DNA of 64,000 nt, taken from NCBI GenBank assembly GCA_022778585.1, contig JALFTI010000010.1:186001-250000 (forward strand), in the 5' to 3' direction. The DNA is from Pygmaiobacter massiliensis. GTDB taxonomy: Bacteria > Bacillota > Clostridia > Oscillospirales > Ruminococcaceae. Position numbers and translations under genes: made by a program. A model generated the notes under the pieces. It had not been told where the DNA came from and ran no database searches. It saw only the letters and a list, made by a program, of their open reading frames with translations. How positions within the stretch are numbered: the stretch's first letter is position 1; every line of letters begins with the position of its first letter. Shown piece after piece: positions 41,580 to 50,859 of this stretch.

Positions 41580-42653
41580 ATGGATTTTTCGGCCTATTTT
41601 TCACCAGATGCTGCTTTGCAATTTGGCATTTGTGTCCTGGTTTTTTTGGCTTTTTTTGCTGTCAGCCGATTGTTTCGCTATAAAATGGCGCCGCTTTTGG
41701 CTAAGCTTTTCAAAAAAATTAACCGTTCCTTCCTCCACAATCTGGTCGAGTCCATCAGCCGTCCTTTTTCCAACGCTATTGCCTGGGCCGGCGCACAAAT
41801 CGCACTGGAACGGCTTTCCCATTCTGCTTACTTTTTGGCTTCTGTGCCGTTTATGGCAATCTTTCGCATCGGGTATGTGGTTTTTATTGTACAGGCTTTG
41901 TGGAACCTTGTTCCGCTTGTACCGGTACTGCTTCAAAGAGAAGACAAAAACGCGAAATCCATCCAAAAATTGGTACACATCTCTTTGCGGGTACTCGTCA
42001 TTTCGTTTGCTGTTGTAATCGGCCTTGGAGAACTGGGTTATAATGTGAACGGACTGATTGCCGGGCTTGGCCTTGGAGGCCTAACCTTATCGTTAGCCGC
42101 ACAGAACACTGCTTCCAACCTGTTTGCAGGCGCTATGCTGTTCACCGAACGCCCGTTCGAGCTGGGAGATTGGATCAGCTGCGCAGGAGTGGAAGGCACG
42201 GTGGAAGATATTGGCCTTCGCGCCACCAAACTTCGCACCTTTGCAAACACTTTGGTTGTTGTTCCCAACACTACCATCTGCAGCCAGAATATTGACAATT
42301 ACACCCGCATGAACATGCGGCTGAAGCAGTTTACACTTGGCATTTGCTACAATACCCCGCAGGAAAAAATAGAACAGCTGATTGACCAACTGCGCACCTT
42401 GATCTGTTCGGACCCAGATGTTGCTGCCGACAAAGTGCAGGTCAGTTTATTTGGGTTTGGCAGTTCCAGTATTGATATCCGGGTGGTATACTACACTACA
42501 GTTACTGCCTATGCTGACTGGCTTGCAGTAACCCAGCGGCTCAATTTTGCCCTTTTGGCACTTATGAATCGGCTGGGGGTAGAATTTGCTTATCCCAGCC
42601 AGAGTATCTACTTACAACAGCCTGAAACAGATGCCAATAAAGCCGCCCTGTAA
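41580..42653 (+). CDS. MscS-family mechanosensitive channel
   Basis: 357 residues from ATG 41580 (AAAGGAG, 7 nt). Membrane segments at ~12-32, 65-80, 90-115, 135-155 and the pore helix NGLIAGLGLGGLTLSLAAQNT; then the beta domain (FELGDWI, GTVEDIGLRATKLRTFANTLVVVPN) and the C-terminal alpha/beta vestibule. It releases solutes on hypo-osmotic shock. The structured leader ahead suggests RNA-level control. Confidence 0.92.
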   Translation: MDFSAYFSPDAALQFGICVLVFLAFFAVSRLFRYKMAPLLAKLFKKINRSFLHNLVESISRPFSNAIAWAGAQIALERLSHSAYFLASVPFMAIFRIGYVVFIVQALWNLVPLVPVLLQREDKNAKSIQKLVHISLRVLVISFAVVIGLGELGYNVNGLIAGLGLGGLTLSLAAQNTASNLFAGAMLFTERPFELGDWISCAGVEGTVEDIGLRATKLRTFANTLVVVPNTTICSQNIDNYTRMNMRLKQFTLGICYNTPQEKIEQLIDQLRTLICSDPDVAADKVQVSLFGFGSSSIDIRVVYYTTVTAYADWLAVTQRLNFALLALMNRLGVEFAYPSQSIYLQQPETDANKAAL

Positions 42654-42698
42654 CGCTTTTTGCGCTAAGCTATTTTTGTTTAAAAAGGAAGATGTATT

Positions 42699-43247
42699 TT
42701 GACCAGTTATCATCCCGTTTATCACCCTGCCGACCCTGCCGAAAAGCAGGCCATGCAGGCACATATTGTGCGCCAACTCAACTATACCAAAGAACAATGT
42801 CAGGACGCCATTATCGGCATGATTGCCCCCCAGTTTGAGGATTGCGACCCGGCCCGCCGCAGCCTGACTTTAAGCTTTACCATTACCAGCTGGATGCGTA
42901 ATGTGGGCCGCACCATGCATGGAGGACTGATTTCCACAGCGTTTGATACTTCGTTTGGTCTTCTCACCAACTATTACAGCCGCGGCCATTTTATTACGAC
43001 CACTAATCTTTCCATTACCTATTTGGAACCAGTGTTTCCCGGCGAAAAGCTGGTTATTACCGTAAAAGCCAACCGCGCAGGCCGCACCTTGGTTGGCCTT
43101 ACCGGAAAAGCCTGGGCGGTACAGGGAGAAAAGCGCCGTTTGGCCGATACAGCCACCGCTACTTTTATGATCTTACAAGAAAAATTTACGCCCCCCTGGG
43201 CGGTTCAAAACTGGGCGCCTGAACCGGATGAAAATCCCGCAACCTGA
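42699..43247 (+). CDS. PaaI-like hotdog thioesterase
   Basis: 182 residues from TTG 42699 with AAGGAAG 9 nt upstream; no in-frame ATG precedes the conserved part. Hotdog signature GRTMHGGLISTAFDTSFGLL, then TNLSITYLEPVFPGEKL and ATATFMIL. It probably hydrolyses an acyl-CoA. It follows mscS by 45 bp and may be co-transcribed. Confidence 0.85.
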   Translation: MTSYHPVYHPADPAEKQAMQAHIVRQLNYTKEQCQDAIIGMIAPQFEDCDPARRSLTLSFTITSWMRNVGRTMHGGLISTAFDTSFGLLTNYYSRGHFITTTNLSITYLEPVFPGEKLVITVKANRAGRTLVGLTGKAWAVQGEKRRLADTATATFMILQEKFTPPWAVQNWAPEPDENPAT

Positions 43248-43250
43248 TCT

Positions 43251-43358
43251 TCAGGCAGCATCGCGTTCATATTCCCACGCCTCTGTGTCATCTGCAAACT
43301 GATTCACTGGTCCAGTGGGCATATAATATCCATATTCTGTGTAACCTTCTTCAAACAT
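43251..43358 (-). CDS. Putative 35-residue acidic small protein
   Basis: Frame MFEEGYTEYGYYMPTGPV... to stop TGA at 43251-43253. Rich in Glu, Asp and Tyr with one Trp, no hydrophobic segment. GGGGCGG lies 6 nt upstream of the ATG, and a possible promoter (TATACT, plus strand 43439-43444) sits further upstream. The composition looks coded rather than random. Unknown. Confidence 0.4.
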   Translation of the reverse strand: MFEEGYTEYGYYMPTGPVNQFADDTEAWEYERDAA

Positions 43359-43381
43359 ATCGTCCGCCCCCGTTTCTTTGG

Positions 43382-43432
43382 TTAGCAAGTCGGTTTATAC
43401 CGGTTTAACCGGTTTTTATTTTCTTTTTCCAT
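43382..43432 (-). CDS. Putative 16-residue basic leader peptide
   Basis: MEKENKNRLNRYKPTC, stop at 43382-43384, in the putative transcript ahead of the 35-residue frame and just after its -10 element. The ribosome site is poor. The region contains the palindrome CCGGTT-T-AACCGG. Could be a leader peptide or chance. Confidence 0.2.
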   Translation of the reverse strand: MEKENKNRLNRYKPTC

Positions 43433-43548
43433 GCCTGCAGTATACCAAAACACTTGTACAATAAAACGGACAATTCGTTTTCGTTGCCGCCTCTGCTTTG
43501 CAGCAGCTATATAATGGCAGCGTTTTTTGTTGAAAGTGAGGCTTCCTG

Positions 43549-44868
43549 TTGAATCGGATTTTACGCCTGACAGCAGTTTTACTGGCGGCTATTTGTCTGC
43601 TAAATGGCTGCGCCGCCACTGATATGGTGCTTTCTGTGCGCTGTGACCTGCAGCAACCCGCCCCACTGGCTGACCTGCCTTACCTGGATTCGTCCATTCA
43701 ATCGCCTTTTGAACCGGTGACCTGTACTTATTATTACGACCAGCTTCCCACCGAGGCATGCCGGACCGTATACCGGGCGGCACTGGAACATTTTGCTGCC
43801 GGCAGAACCGACAGCTTTTATCTAAAAGGCAGCTACACCGCTTTAGAGGTATCTGCCGCAATGCAGGCGCTACAGTATGACCAGCCGCAATTGTTATGCG
43901 CTCCATTTGGGCAAACCTGCAGCTATTACACAACCTCTTCTGGCGAAGTGCTGGGTATTGAACTTTCTTATAGTGAACCACCCAAAGGGCAAGCAAAAAT
44001 GCGCCGGCAACTTTGTGAGCGCATTACACAAATTTTAGAAAATGCCAGCATTTTTGCTGACCCATTTGAGCGGGAAGCCTATCTGTATCAAACTTTGCTG
44101 GAACAAACTGTATATGACAATACGGCCGCTAAAAACAGTTTGAAAGCATCTCAGGAGCCTGACTATTCCCTTTCCCTGGAAGACCGCATGACCCACACCC
44201 TATATGGCGCACTGGTAAATGGCCGGGCCGTATGTGACGGATATGCCAGTGCTTTTCAGCTATTGTGCTGTTATGCAGGCATTCCCGCCGCCACCATTGT
44301 AGGGCAGGCTTTCGATTTTATGGCTGCGAACGGAACCGCCTTTGCAAATGGCCAAGACCGCAACCATGCCTGGAACCTGGTACAGCTGGAAAGCGGCAGC
44401 TACTATTGCGACCCCACCTGGGATGACAATGACTTCAGCTGGCTAACCGCTGACGGCCAGTTGGTGCGTTTTGCAGAGGATCCTTCCGGCATGCGTCAGA
44501 TTCCGCTGACTGCGCTGCACCGCTATTTGAACCTTACCTTTGACGAGATGTCCCAAAATCACACACCAGACCCTGATTTTCAGTACCCGATGCAGGCAAC
44601 CGGGCAGGACAATTACTACCGGCGCCGCAAGCTGACAGTCTCAAGCCCTGCCGAACTGACCAACCTGGCAAAAAGGCTGTGCCAGGAGCAGAATTACCCG
44701 GAACTTTTTTGCTTTGAAGTACTGCTGGTGGACTGGGGCAGCGTCAATCTTTCCAGGGTATTGCCTGCTGCTTTGGGCGGCGTGGGTGGGTACCACTACC
44801 TGCTTTATTCCAATCCCCCCGGTGCGGAAGACCGCTTATTTGTATGTCTGTACAACGACGAATCATAA
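43549..44868 (+). CDS. Transglutaminase-like (protease-fold) lipoprotein
   Basis: 439 residues from TTG 43549 (GTGAGG, 8 nt). Lipoprotein signal ending LLNGC (Cys21). The transglutaminase-core triad is Cys in GRAVCDGYASAF, His in NHAWNLVQL and Asp in YYCDPTWDD. Such surface lipoproteins act as cysteine peptidases or amidases on peptides or cell wall; activity here is inferred. The C-terminal ~110 residues are unassigned. Confidence 0.85.
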   Translation: MNRILRLTAVLLAAICLLNGCAATDMVLSVRCDLQQPAPLADLPYLDSSIQSPFEPVTCTYYYDQLPTEACRTVYRAALEHFAAGRTDSFYLKGSYTALEVSAAMQALQYDQPQLLCAPFGQTCSYYTTSSGEVLGIELSYSEPPKGQAKMRRQLCERITQILENASIFADPFEREAYLYQTLLEQTVYDNTAAKNSLKASQEPDYSLSLEDRMTHTLYGALVNGRAVCDGYASAFQLLCCYAGIPAATIVGQAFDFMAANGTAFANGQDRNHAWNLVQLESGSYYCDPTWDDNDFSWLTADGQLVRFAEDPSGMRQIPLTALHRYLNLTFDEMSQNHTPDPDFQYPMQATGQDNYYRRRKLTVSSPAELTNLAKRLCQEQNYPELFCFEVLLVDWGSVNLSRVLPAALGGVGGYHYLLYSNPPGAEDRLFVCLYNDES

Positions 44869-44872
44869 AATC

Positions 44873-44902
44873 TTGATTTTTCTTTTCCGCGCAGGATATA
44901 AT
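44873..44902 (+). promoter_or_regulatory. Promoter of the TSCPD gene
   Basis: TTGATT, 18-nt spacer, TATAAT. Confidence 0.55.
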
Positions 44903-44978
44903 ATTAAAGTTCAGGACTTTAATTTTGGGAACACTGCTTGGCCATATGGCCGCAGAGAAAATGGGAGGACATTTTATT

Positions 44979-45233
44979 ATGATGTATACTTATCAAAACA
45001 AAGGCACCTGCTCTACCCGTACCGAAGTGGAGCTTGCTCCGGACCACACCATTCAATCGATTGCCGTTTTTAATGGCTGCAACGGCAACCTGAAAGGGAT
45101 CTGTGCTCTTCTTACCGGCATGAAAGCCGAGGACGCCATCAGCCGTATGAAGGGTACTCGCTGCGGCAATAGGGCCACTTCCTGCCCGGATCAGATTGCC
45201 TGCGCTTTGGAAGAGGCATTGGCACAGCTGTAA
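44979..45233 (+). CDS. TSCPD-domain protein (TIGR03905-like)
   Basis: 84 residues from ATG 44979 (GGGAGG, 10 nt). Motif RCGNRATSCPDQIACAL gives the domain its name. The domain also occurs at the end of B12-dependent ribonucleotide reductase; stand-alone versions are of unknown role. Two further cysteines (GTCSTR, FNGCNG, GICALL) suggest a metal or redox site. Confidence 0.85.
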   Translation: MMYTYQNKGTCSTRTEVELAPDHTIQSIAVFNGCNGNLKGICALLTGMKAEDAISRMKGTRCGNRATSCPDQIACALEEALAQL

Positions 45234-45264
45234 ACTGCTTTTTGCATCAATTACAACCAATAGA

Positions 45265-45302
45265 AAGTGGCTGGCAAACCGTTTTTGCCAGCCGCTTTTT
45301 TC
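45265..45302 (+). terminator. Terminator after the TSCPD gene
   Basis: GGCTGGCAAA (45269-45278) pairs with TTTGCCAGCC (45284-45293), then GCTTTTTT. Confidence 0.9.
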
Positions 45303-45408
45303 ATTTTTGTGCAAGAATCTTCCATGTTTTCCCCGCATAGCGCGCAGTATAATGAAAAAAGAAAATTGCTGCCCATGCGGGCAGAATAGACTTTTAGGAG
45401 GAAGCTGT

Positions 45409-46953
45409 ATGGAACGAAATGCTGCATATGAAATTGAACGGCTGGTCCAGTTTGGCCTGCAGCAGGGCCTGTTGGAAGAGCTGGACTGCTATGTTGCCCG
45501 CAATACCCTGCTGGATCTGTTTGGCTTGGCAGAGCCATTTGACGGCCCGGTAGAGGAACCTTTGCCGCAGCTTCCCACCGAAATTTTGGATTCTCTTTTG
45601 GACTATGCCGCACAAAAAGAACTTTTTGATGGCGAAGTTCGTTCGCTGCGCATTAATTTTGAAGCCCGTATTATGGGGGCACTGATGCCCCGGGAAAGCG
45701 AAGTTGCCCACAGATTTGCCCAATTGTACCAAACAAAAGGGGCCAAAGCCGCTACCGATTGGTTCTACCACCTTTGCCGGGTGTCCAACTACATTCGCAC
45801 TGCCGATGTAGCCCGCAATATTAAATGGGACTACCATTGCCAGTACGGCAAATTGGAGATTACAATTAACCTGACCAAACCGGAAAAGGATCCTAAAACC
45901 ATTGCACTGGAACGGATGCAGCCTTCTTCCAGTTATCCCCGCTGCATGCTCTGCCCGGAGAACATTGGATACGCCGGAAGGGTAAATTTCCCGGCCCGGC
46001 AGTACCACCGCATTGTACCGGTAACCCTGGCCGGTGAAGAGTGGTTTTTACAGTATTCCCCCTATGTGTACTATAACGAACACTGCATTGTGTTTGGCAA
46101 AAAGCATGAACCCATGCAGATTGAGCATAAAACCTTCTGCCGCCTGTTCGACTTTGTGGAACAGTTTCCCCATTATACCTGCGGCTCCAATGCAGATCTT
46201 CCCATTGTAGGGGGCAGCATTCTCAGCCACAATCATTTCCAGGGCGGCTGTTACCGGTTCCCCATGCAAAATGCAGTTTCCCTCACCCGTTACCGCTGTG
46301 AAGATTTTCCAAAACTGACAGTGGACCGGATTAATTGGCCAATGGCTGCCATTCGGGTGCAAGGGCATAACCGGGACGAAATGATTGCTTTTGCTGACCG
46401 TATGCTTACTGCTTGGCGCGGTTATTCGGACGAAAGCGTGGATATTTTAGCCAGCAGCACTGAGGATGGCAAAACCGTTTTGCACAATACCATTACTCCC
46501 ATTCTGCATTACGAGGAAAAAGCTGGGTTTATTCTGGACCTGGTGCCCCGCAACAATCGCACCTGTGCAGAATACCCCGATGGCATTTTCCACCCGCATA
46601 AGGAAGTACACCACATTAAGAAGGAAAATATTGGCTTAATTGAGGTGATGGGGCTTGCCATTCTGCCTGGAAGGCTGAAAGCCCAGAGCGAAACCATTCA
46701 CAAGGTTCTTACCGGCAAACTTGATGTTGGTGAAGCTGCCGCCAGCTGCCCTGAACATACCGAATGGATTCACGAGCTTACATTGCATTATGGCACCGCC
46801 CTTTCGGAGGAAAAAGCCGATGAGGTTATAAAACAGGAGATTGGTGCAAAATTTGCAGCCTGCCTGGAACATGCCGGTGTTTTTAAACTGGATGCTGCCG
46901 GACTTGCTGCCTGTGACCGTTTTATGGCAACAATTGGCTGTAACAAGCTGTAA
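45409..46953 (+). CDS. galT: UDP-glucose--hexose-1-phosphate uridylyltransferase, class II
   Basis: 514 residues from ATG 45409 (AGGAGG, 7 nt). Class II GalT features: SNYIRTADVARNIKW, CMLCPENIGYAGR, HNHFQGGCYRFPM and FHPHKEVHHIKKENIGLIEVM in separate fragments. It swaps UMP between UDP-glucose and galactose-1-phosphate (Leloir pathway). No galK or galE is adjacent. Ends in a strong terminator. Confidence 0.95.
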   Translation: MERNAAYEIERLVQFGLQQGLLEELDCYVARNTLLDLFGLAEPFDGPVEEPLPQLPTEILDSLLDYAAQKELFDGEVRSLRINFEARIMGALMPRESEVAHRFAQLYQTKGAKAATDWFYHLCRVSNYIRTADVARNIKWDYHCQYGKLEITINLTKPEKDPKTIALERMQPSSSYPRCMLCPENIGYAGRVNFPARQYHRIVPVTLAGEEWFLQYSPYVYYNEHCIVFGKKHEPMQIEHKTFCRLFDFVEQFPHYTCGSNADLPIVGGSILSHNHFQGGCYRFPMQNAVSLTRYRCEDFPKLTVDRINWPMAAIRVQGHNRDEMIAFADRMLTAWRGYSDESVDILASSTEDGKTVLHNTITPILHYEEKAGFILDLVPRNNRTCAEYPDGIFHPHKEVHHIKKENIGLIEVMGLAILPGRLKAQSETIHKVLTGKLDVGEAAASCPEHTEWIHELTLHYGTALSEEKADEVIKQEIGAKFAACLEHAGVFKLDAAGLAACDRFMATIGCNKL

Positions 46954-46959
46954 TTTTTA

Positions 46960-46998
46960 AAAAAACAGGCAGGCCCAAAAGGCCTGCCTGTTTTTGGT
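46960..46998 (+). terminator. Terminator after galT
   Basis: AAAACAGGCAGGCC pairs with GGCCTGCCTGTTTT. Confidence 0.93.
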
Positions 46999-47208
46999 AT
47001 AAGGGGGCAATTTTTTATTTTAGGGGCAAAGGTTTACGGATCTGTATTTTACTTTAAACCTTTTAACCAGCAAAACCAATTTCCTTTTTTCCGCCTTTTT
47101 AATGATTTTTCCATGTTTTTTGATGAATTTTCTCCCCACCCTTTATTTTTTCGTCTAAAAGCGGTAAACTGTAACCAGATATTTTATCAAAACAAGGAGC
47201 TTTATGGC

Positions 47209-47958
47209 ATGCTGAAACAAGTGGTATTCGATCTGGGCGGCGTCGTGGTGGATTATGATCCTCACAGCTATCTGGCCGATCGTTTTTTAAATAAGCCGCT
47301 GGAAGATTTTCTTTATGAAAAAATTTTTGCAAGCGACACCTGGCGGGACCTGAACGCCGGGCGTATTACCTTGGCGCGCGCCACTGAATTGATACTGGCC
47401 GCCTGCGGCACACGCCGCTATGAGGGGCAGATGGTGCTGGACGACTGGCGGGATATGCTGACTACCAAACGGGATACGGTTCGGCTGATGGAAGAGCTGA
47501 AAAATGCAGGTTATCCGCTTTATTACCTTTCCGATATTTCCCAGGATGTGTTGGACATATTCCGGCGCCGCAAATCCTTTATGCCGCTTTTTTCGGGCGG
47601 CGCTGCCTCTTGTGAGGAACAGCTTTTAAAACCGGACCCTGCATTTTTCCGCGTTCTTTTGGAACGCTACCATCTGCAGCCTTCCGAAACGGTTTTTATT
47701 GACGACCGAAAGGAAAATATTGATGCGGCCAACGCCCTTGGTATGACTGCAATTCCCTTCCGGGACAGTAAAGATTTGCGCCAGACCCTGCTGTTTTTGG
47801 GGTTTCCCTTAAAAACCGGGGTGCGCCGTTCCCACAAAAGCACTTCTGGACGCAAGAAAAAAACGCAGCCGGATGCTGCCTCTATTAAAGCTATTTTTAA
47901 ACCCGGCAAGCAGCCTCAACCAAACCAGGAAGAAAGGCAAACCGATTTGCCTTTATAA
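47209..47958 (+). CDS. HAD-superfamily hydrolase (haloacid dehalogenase-like) with basic tail
   Basis: 249 residues from ATG 47209 (AAGGAG, 9 nt). Motif I VVFDLGGVVVDYD, motif II YYLSDIS, Lys in KPDPAFF and motif IV FIDDRKENIDAANALGM. It follows the subgroup I HAD (YihX-like) pattern; substrate unknown. The last ~40 residues (SHKSTSGRKKKTQ...) form a basic, Gln/Pro-rich extension outside the domain. Confidence 0.9.
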   Translation: MLKQVVFDLGGVVVDYDPHSYLADRFLNKPLEDFLYEKIFASDTWRDLNAGRITLARATELILAACGTRRYEGQMVLDDWRDMLTTKRDTVRLMEELKNAGYPLYYLSDISQDVLDIFRRRKSFMPLFSGGAASCEEQLLKPDPAFFRVLLERYHLQPSETVFIDDRKENIDAANALGMTAIPFRDSKDLRQTLLFLGFPLKTGVRRSHKSTSGRKKKTQPDAASIKAIFKPGKQPQPNQEERQTDLPL

Positions 47959-47964
47959 AATTTG

Positions 47965-48000
47965 CAAAAAGCGCAGGAGGATAACCTCCTGCGCTTTTTA
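47965..48000. terminator. Bidirectional terminator between HAD and sigG
   Basis: AAAAAGCGCAGGAGG pairs with CCTCCTGCGCTTTTT between convergent genes. Confidence 0.93.
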
Positions 48001-48013
48001 CTGTGACTACTTT

Positions 48014-48793
48014 TCAGTCGGACAACTCGTCCCGAATATGTTCCAGTGCCCCTTTTTCCAGCCTGGAAACCTGCGCCTGCGAAATACCGATTTCCTTTGC
48101 CACTTCCATCTGGGTACGCCCCTGCAAAAAGCGCAGTGCCATAATTTTCTTTTCCCGTTCGCTCAAGCTTTGTATGGTATCCCGAAAGGTCATGGCGCTA
48201 ATCCAGCTTTCCTCGCCGCTCTCATCCCCAATCTGGTCCATTACACACACAGGGTCGCTGCCATCCTGATAAATTGGTTCATATAGCGAAATTGGGTCCA
48301 CCACCGACTCCAATGCAAGTGCGACCGCCTGCTGCGGCTGCTGCAGACGCTGCGCAATTTGGGCAATCGTGGGTTCCCGGTCCAATTCCTTCTGCAGCTG
48401 TTCCTTGGCCTGCATGGCCTGGCTTGCCAGGTCCCGCACCGAACGGCTGACCCTGACCGGATTATTGTCGCGCAGAAAGCGGCGAATCTCCCCCACAATC
48501 ATTGGAACACCGTAGGTGGAAAACCGTACCCCCAAACTGGGGTCAAACCCGTCCACGGCTTTAATAAGGCCAATGCAGCCTACCTGGAACAGATCATCCA
48601 TATTTTCCTTGCGGCCGGCAAACTTTTGCACCACACTCAGCACCAGGCGCAGGTTTCCTGCAATCATCTTTTGCCTGGCCATGGCATCTCCATCGTGGGC
48701 CTGTTTTAAAAGCTGCTGTTTTTCCGCTTCCTTCAGTACCGGAAGCCGGGAAGTATCTAACCCGCATAATTCTACCTTTCCGTAGTACAAATC
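48014..48793 (-). CDS. sigG: RNA polymerase sporulation sigma factor SigG
   Basis: About 259 residues from TTG 48793, chosen because SigG proteins have four residues before the conserved KVE(L/I)CG, exactly as here, with GGGGTG 7 nt upstream. ATG 48805 and 48874 are in frame, but the latter lies inside a terminator hairpin. Sigma-70 regions 2 (DDLFQVGCIGLIKAVDGFDP), 3 and 4 (GISQAQVSRLEKGAL) are complete. It directs late forespore genes. It follows sigE, as in Bacillus, with its own probable promoter. Confidence 0.93.
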   Translation of the reverse strand, partial: DLYYGKVELCGLDTSRLPVLKEAEKQQLLKQAHDGDAMARQKMIAGNLRLVLSVVQKFAGRKENMDDLFQVGCIGLIKAVDGFDPSLGVRFSTYGVPMIVGEIRRFLRDNNPVRVSRSVRDLASQAMQAKEQLQKELDREPTIAQIAQRLQQPQQAVALALESVVDPISLYEPIYQDGSDPVCVMDQIGDESGEESWISAMTFRDTIQSLSEREKKIMALRFLQGRTQMEVAKEIGISQAQVSRLEKGALEHIRDELSD

Positions 48794-48821
48794 CCCACAC
48801 CCCATTCTTGGTTTCAGGGGA

Positions 48822-48828
48822 TAGTATG
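48822..48828 (-). promoter_or_regulatory. Possible SigG-type -10 element before sigG
   Basis: Minus strand CATACTA fits the sigma-G -10 pattern CATNNTA and sits between the sigE terminator and the proposed TTG start. The -35 (TGAAT or GAATT near 48844-48849) is weak. Confidence 0.35.
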
Positions 48829-48856
48829 GGGGAAATGCGGGTAAATTCAGTCCAAA

Positions 48857-48890
48857 AAGCGGCTGGTAAATCATAACAGCCGCTTTTTTC
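48857..48890 (-). terminator. Terminator between sigE and sigG
   Basis: AAAAAGCGGCTG pairs with CAGCCGCTTTTT across an 11-nt loop. Confidence 0.88.
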
Positions 48891-48908
48891 CATTATCATA
48901 CCAATATT

Positions 48909-49622
48909 TTATAATACCAGTTCCAGTTCTGCTTTCAGCCTTTTTATAATTCTTTTTTCCAGGCGTGAAATATAGCTTTGGGAAATGCCAATCTGGTCAG
49001 CCACCTCTTTTTGAGTGTACTCTCTTCCACCGGTTAGGCCAAACCGCATCTTCATAATCATTTGTTCCCGGGGAGAAAGCTTTCCGATAGCCCGGTAAAG
49101 TAGGCTGCGTTCATCATCCTTTTCCAGCCCAGCCGATACCGTATCTTCCTGTGTGCCAAGCACATCTCCCAATAAAAGCTCATTTCCATCGCCGTCAATA
49201 TTGAGCGGTTCATCTATACTGGCTTCGGTGCGCCGATTGCTGCTTTTGCGCAGATACATTAAAATTTCGTTTTCAATACAGCGGGAAGCATAGGTAGCCA
49301 ATTTAATATTTTTCTGAGGCATAAAAGTATTCACTGCCTTTACCAAACCAATGGTACCAATCGAAATCGTGTCTTCAATGTTAAGGCCCGTGTTTTCAAA
49401 CTTTTTAGCAATGTATACCACCAGCCTTAAATTCCGGGTAATCAAAAGCTCCCGGCTTGCTTCATTGCCCTGGGCAAGCCCTTTAAAAGCCTCGGCCTCT
49501 TCCTGTGCGGTCAAAGGCGGAGGCAAAGTTTGCGGGCCGTTTATGTAATAGCTGTAGCGGGCTCGGTCAAACCTGGCCCGCACACGGCGCAGCCAGCATA
49601 AAATGGTGGTTTTCCAGTTCAT
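48909..49622 (-). CDS. sigE: RNA polymerase sporulation sigma factor SigE (pro-form)
   Basis: 237 residues. The N-terminal ~27 residues ([17 protein letters not shown]) are the membrane-associating pro-sequence removed by SpoIIGA. Region 2 ([21 protein letters not shown]), region 3 and region 4 ([19 protein letters not shown]) follow. It is the early mother-cell sigma factor. Start overlaps the spoIIGA stop by 4 bp (ATGA), giving coupled synthesis of protease and substrate. Confidence 0.97.
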   Translation of the reverse strand: MNWKTTILCWLRRVRARFDRARYSYYINGPQTLPPPLTAQEEAEAFKGLAQGNEASRELLITRNLRLVVYIAKKFENTGLNIEDTISIGTIGLVKAVNTFMPQKNIKLATYASRCIENEILMYLRKSSNRRTEASIDEPLNIDGDGNELLLGDVLGTQEDTVSAGLEKDDERSLLYRAIGKLSPREQMIMKMRFGLTGGREYTQKEVADQIGISQSYISRLEKRIIKRLKAELELVL

Positions 49623-50521
49623 ACAACTCGCTTCCCTTCTGTTTTTTGCCTGTTTTCTTCCAGCTGGCGGGCCATCTGCGGCCCTATAAGCGCTTCGTAC
49701 TGCCCCTGTGCCAGCGGCCTGTTTACAAACGCCACCGTTGCCGGGCGGCAGGTTGTAACTTTACCGGCGCGGCACACCGAAACCGCCTGGCAAAAAACAG
49801 CGGGCAACACGCAGTCTCCCGCCGCCGTTTGGCATGGCAAAAGCTGCAAACCCGGGCTTAAGGTGCCTTTTTCAAAATAATCTGCAATTCTTTGCTCCTG
49901 CTGCTGTGCCAAATGTAATAAGCCAGGCCGCCAGCTAACCAAAACGACCGGTCGGCCGGCATACACATCTTGTAAAGCAAATCCGGTGTCATAAAGGGCC
50001 GCCAAATGAATTGCCCCCTGCCCTTCAAATTCCAACACCAGGTCCATTGTAATATCTTCCCCAGGGGGCGAAAAAAACACCGACCATATTTCCAGCACCA
50101 GGTAAACTGCCGCCACGCACCCAAGCAGCAAAAATGGCGAAATTTGAAAATAGACCTGGTAGCGGTAGACTAGTATACCTGGCACCTTTAAAACCTGAAC
50201 AGCAAAGAGCACTGCACCAGCCAGCAAAAAATTGAGTGCTCCATACCACACCATGCAGCGCCAATACACTTGAAACCCATGCCAGCCAAATGCTGTTCTT
50301 ACTGCCAAAAGACCCATTCCCAACCGTACCAGCAAGGCCAAAGGTCCCGGTATGGCGGGCACCAAAAGCAACAGCGCTGAACTTGCCGCCAGCCCAGCTG
50401 CCATAGCAAGCCGATATCTGCCGCCGCAGGCCGCTGCCAAGCGCCCCGCCAAGGTCAAAAGACACAAATCAATGACAAAATCTACCGCCAATAGCACATC
50501 CAGATAGATGACCTGTTTCAT
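49619..50521 (-). CDS. spoIIGA: Sigma-E processing peptidase SpoIIGA
   Basis: 300 residues. Five hydrophobic segments up to ~150, then a cytoplasmic aspartic-protease domain with the catalytic LYDTG (Asp178). SpoIIGA dimerises in the sporulation septum and cleaves pro-SigE. It starts with [19 protein letters not shown], the family start. Upstream lies a candidate Spo0A box and -10 (50548-50581). Confidence 0.94.
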   Translation of the reverse strand: MKQVIYLDVLLAVDFVIDLCLLTLAGRLAAACGGRYRLAMAAGLAASSALLLLVPAIPGPLALLVRLGMGLLAVRTAFGWHGFQVYWRCMVWYGALNFLLAGAVLFAVQVLKVPGILVYRYQVYFQISPFLLLGCVAAVYLVLEIWSVFFSPPGEDITMDLVLEFEGQGAIHLAALYDTGFALQDVYAGRPVVLVSWRPGLLHLAQQQEQRIADYFEKGTLSPGLQLLPCQTAAGDCVLPAVFCQAVSVCRAGKVTTCRPATVAFVNRPLAQGQYEALIGPQMARQLEENRQKTEGKRVV

Positions 50522-50547
50522 CTTGTGCCCCCTTTGTCTGCAGGGCC

Positions 50548-50581
50548 AGTATACCGCTATTGGGCTGCAAACCCTGCCGAA
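50548..50581 (-). promoter_or_regulatory. Candidate Spo0A-dependent promoter of spoIIGA
   Basis: Minus strand TATACT (-10, plus 50548-50553), with a 0A box TTCGGCA (consensus TTCGNCA, plus 50575-50581) beginning 21 nt upstream, where the -35 would lie. This resembles Spo0A-activated spoIIG promoters with wide spacing. Confidence 0.5.
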
Positions 50582-50859
50582 GGACGCCGCTTTTAAGCTA
50601 ACTGGTTGATTTTATCTGCTAAAAAGTTTTGCCTCCAAAAGCTTTATCAGAAAATTCTTTTTTCGCTTCTGGGCATCTTTCTGCAAAAAGTCCTAAACTG
50701 TTTTTTCGATTCGTCTTCGCCATAAAAAGCCGCCGCTTGTATGTGTGTAAAACATCTTCTTTCGAAGCTGTCTTTTTGCTATTTAAGCGTTTTGGGAAGT
50801 TTTTTAAAGCGTTAAAACTTATTTATGTACCCAATACCACCCCTATTTTTATCAAAACA
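50582..50859. other. Intergenic gap, nothing recognised
   Basis: AT-rich DNA between the spoIIGA promoter and the rlmA terminator; no supported gene or RNA. Confidence 0.4.

Noticed and set aside
48805-48874. N-terminal extension of SigG from ATG 48874
   Set aside because: The extension would be translated from within the sigE terminator hairpin and has no counterpart in SigG proteins.
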